Assembly (NCBI GenBank): GCA_965238305.1
Contig: CBDEHK010000001.1
Span: 248,001-312,000, forward strand
DNA length: 64,000 bases
From: CBDCGJ01 sp965238305
Lineage (GTDB): Bacteria; Pseudomonadota; Alphaproteobacteria; GCA-2731375
Reading direction: 5' to 3'
The position numbers and the translations under genes were made by a program. Positions 63,288-64,000 of the stretch are shown here, in pieces. The notes beneath the pieces were generated by a model, which saw nothing but the letters and a program-made list of their open reading frames with translations, searched no databases and was not told where the DNA came from. The first letter of the stretch is position 1. Every line of letters starts with the position of its first letter.

Positions 63288-64000
63288 CTAAATAATCCCC
63301 TGCTCTTTCAAGGTTGATAACTCTGCCCCACTGATACCCAACATATCACCGTAGATTTCTGCGTTATGTTTGCCCGGCACATCCGGGCCTAGCCAGGCCA
63401 GATCAGCCGGTGTCTCGCTGAATTGCGGGGTAAATCCAGGGACTTTCATATCGCCAAAATAGTCGTCATGAATTGTCCGCACCATACCACGGGCCTTGAA
63501 CTGCGGATCGTTGGCAATATCTTCAATCGTATAGATCGGCCCGACGACCACATCATGTTTATCAAGCAGCGCGCTGAGGTCCTGCGCGGTCAAGGTTTTG
63601 GTCCATTCAGCGATCAACCCATCCAGCTCTTCAGCGTGATCGCCGCGCGCCAAATGGGTGTAATAACGTTCGTCTGTCGCCAATTCCTGCTGCCCCATGG
63701 CAGCGCAAAGACGCACGAACATCGGATCGAAATTAGCCGCGATGATCACCCATTTACCATCCTTGGTGGGAAACAGGTTAGAGGGTGAAACATTAGCCAG
63801 GCCGGTCCCACTGGCTTCCCGGATGGCGCCGGTTTTATCGAATTCGGACAATGAGCCTTCCATGAACGCGAAACAGCTTTCCATGATCGAGGCGTCGACC
63901 ACCTGCCCCTTGCCGCCGCCCAAGGCGTCGCGTTGATAGATCGCCATCAGTAACCCCTGCGCCGCAAACATACCGGTCAACGTATCGCCCAAAGACACAT
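63288..64000 (-). CDS. CaiB/BaiF family III CoA-transferase, partial (3' end)
   Basis: The last 237 or so residues of a family III CoA-transferase: SLGDTLTGMFAAQGLLMAIY, KGQVVDASIMESCFAFMEG, SPSNLFPTKDGKWVIIAANF, DVVVGPIYTIEDIANDPQFK and the terminal FSETPADLAWLGPDVPGKHN with IYGDMLGIS. These enzymes move CoA between carboxylic acids. The catalytic Asp and the N-terminal half lie beyond the window. It is upstream of and adjacent to the broken HMG-CoA lyase gene in the same direction, a pairing often seen in acyl-CoA catabolism. Confidence 0.9.
   Translation of the reverse strand, partial: VSLGDTLTGMFAAQGLLMAIYQRDALGGGKGQVVDASIMESCFAFMEGSLSEFDKTGAIREASGTGLANVSPSNLFPTKDGKWVIIAANFDPMFVRLCAAMGQQELATDERYYTHLARGDHAEELDGLIAEWTKTLTAQDLSALLDKHDVVVGPIYTIEDIANDPQFKARGMVRTIHDDYFGDMKVPGFTPQFSETPADLAWLGPDVPGKHNAEIYGDMLGISGAELSTLKEQGII

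Overview
The window looks like chromosomal DNA from an alphaproteobacterium, probably a marine Rhodospirillales-like lineage. Base composition is moderate in GC. Typical signs are an RHH_4-type ribbon-helix-helix gene, the small 'MPFVKRD' conserved protein, frequent GTG/TTG starts and many catabolic hydrolases. No rRNA, tRNA, insertion sequence, prophage or CRISPR array was seen. Genus-level placement is inference.

Region 1 (1-3 kb): a TetR regulator, a PaaG-like enoyl-CoA hydratase/isomerase and the start of a haloalkane dehalogenase form a leftward operon, followed by a glycerophosphodiester phosphodiesterase. Region 2 (3-20 kb) is a type I secretion/biofilm module. It has a 2022-residue RTX/VCBS adhesin with its own terminator, transcribed away from a LapB-type ABC exporter, a LapC/HlyD adaptor (apparent +1 frameshift), a LapG-type cysteine protease, and a two-TM sensor with PAS and a catalytically degenerate HD-GYP domain in the place LapD usually holds. 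An RHH-PAS regulator, a small acidic adhesin-tail-like gene and a TolC-family outer-membrane channel follow. Region 3 (20-31.5 kb) is mixed: a TetR regulator, a TauD-type dioxygenase, an amidohydrolase/G3E GTPase/SDR operon, a YiiX-like papain-fold protein, a frameshifted phosphoesterase translationally coupled to a fatty-acid desaturase, and a class III cyclase/ATPase/TPR regulator.

Region 4 (31.7-61 kb) is a large ureide/hydantoin catabolic island. A rightward operon carries an amidase (probably), a flavin oxidoreductase, beta-ureidopropionase, dihydropyrimidinase and two tandem YrdC-fold proteins. A leftward operon carries a spermidine/putrescine-type ABC transporter (binding protein and two permeases), an N-carbamoylsarcosine amidase-like hydrolase and HyuA/HyuB. 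A second dihydropyrimidinase is divergent from it. A second leftward operon carries another HyuA/HyuB pair, a giant 938-residue flotillin with 29-residue repeats, the transporter ATPase and two polytopic membrane proteins. Next come a second copy of the small 4-TM protein and a deacetylase / CxxC protein / G3E GTPase operon. HyuAB (ATP-dependent N-methylhydantoinase) plus carbamoylsarcosine amidase is the known route N-methylhydantoin -> N-carbamoylsarcosine -> sarcosine, so import and stepwise opening of cyclic ureides is the likely theme.

Region 5 (61-64 kb): a second carbamoylsarcosine amidase-like gene, a 78-residue protein and a peroxiredoxin whose peroxidatic cysteine codon is TGA with a SECIS-like hairpin just after it (a strong selenoprotein candidate). 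These are followed by a broken HMG-CoA lyase gene and the 3' part of a CaiB/BaiF CoA-transferase gene.

The strongest leads are the selenocysteine peroxiredoxin, the HD-GYP replacement of LapD, and the hydantoinase-flotillin-transporter island with unusual N-terminal extensions.
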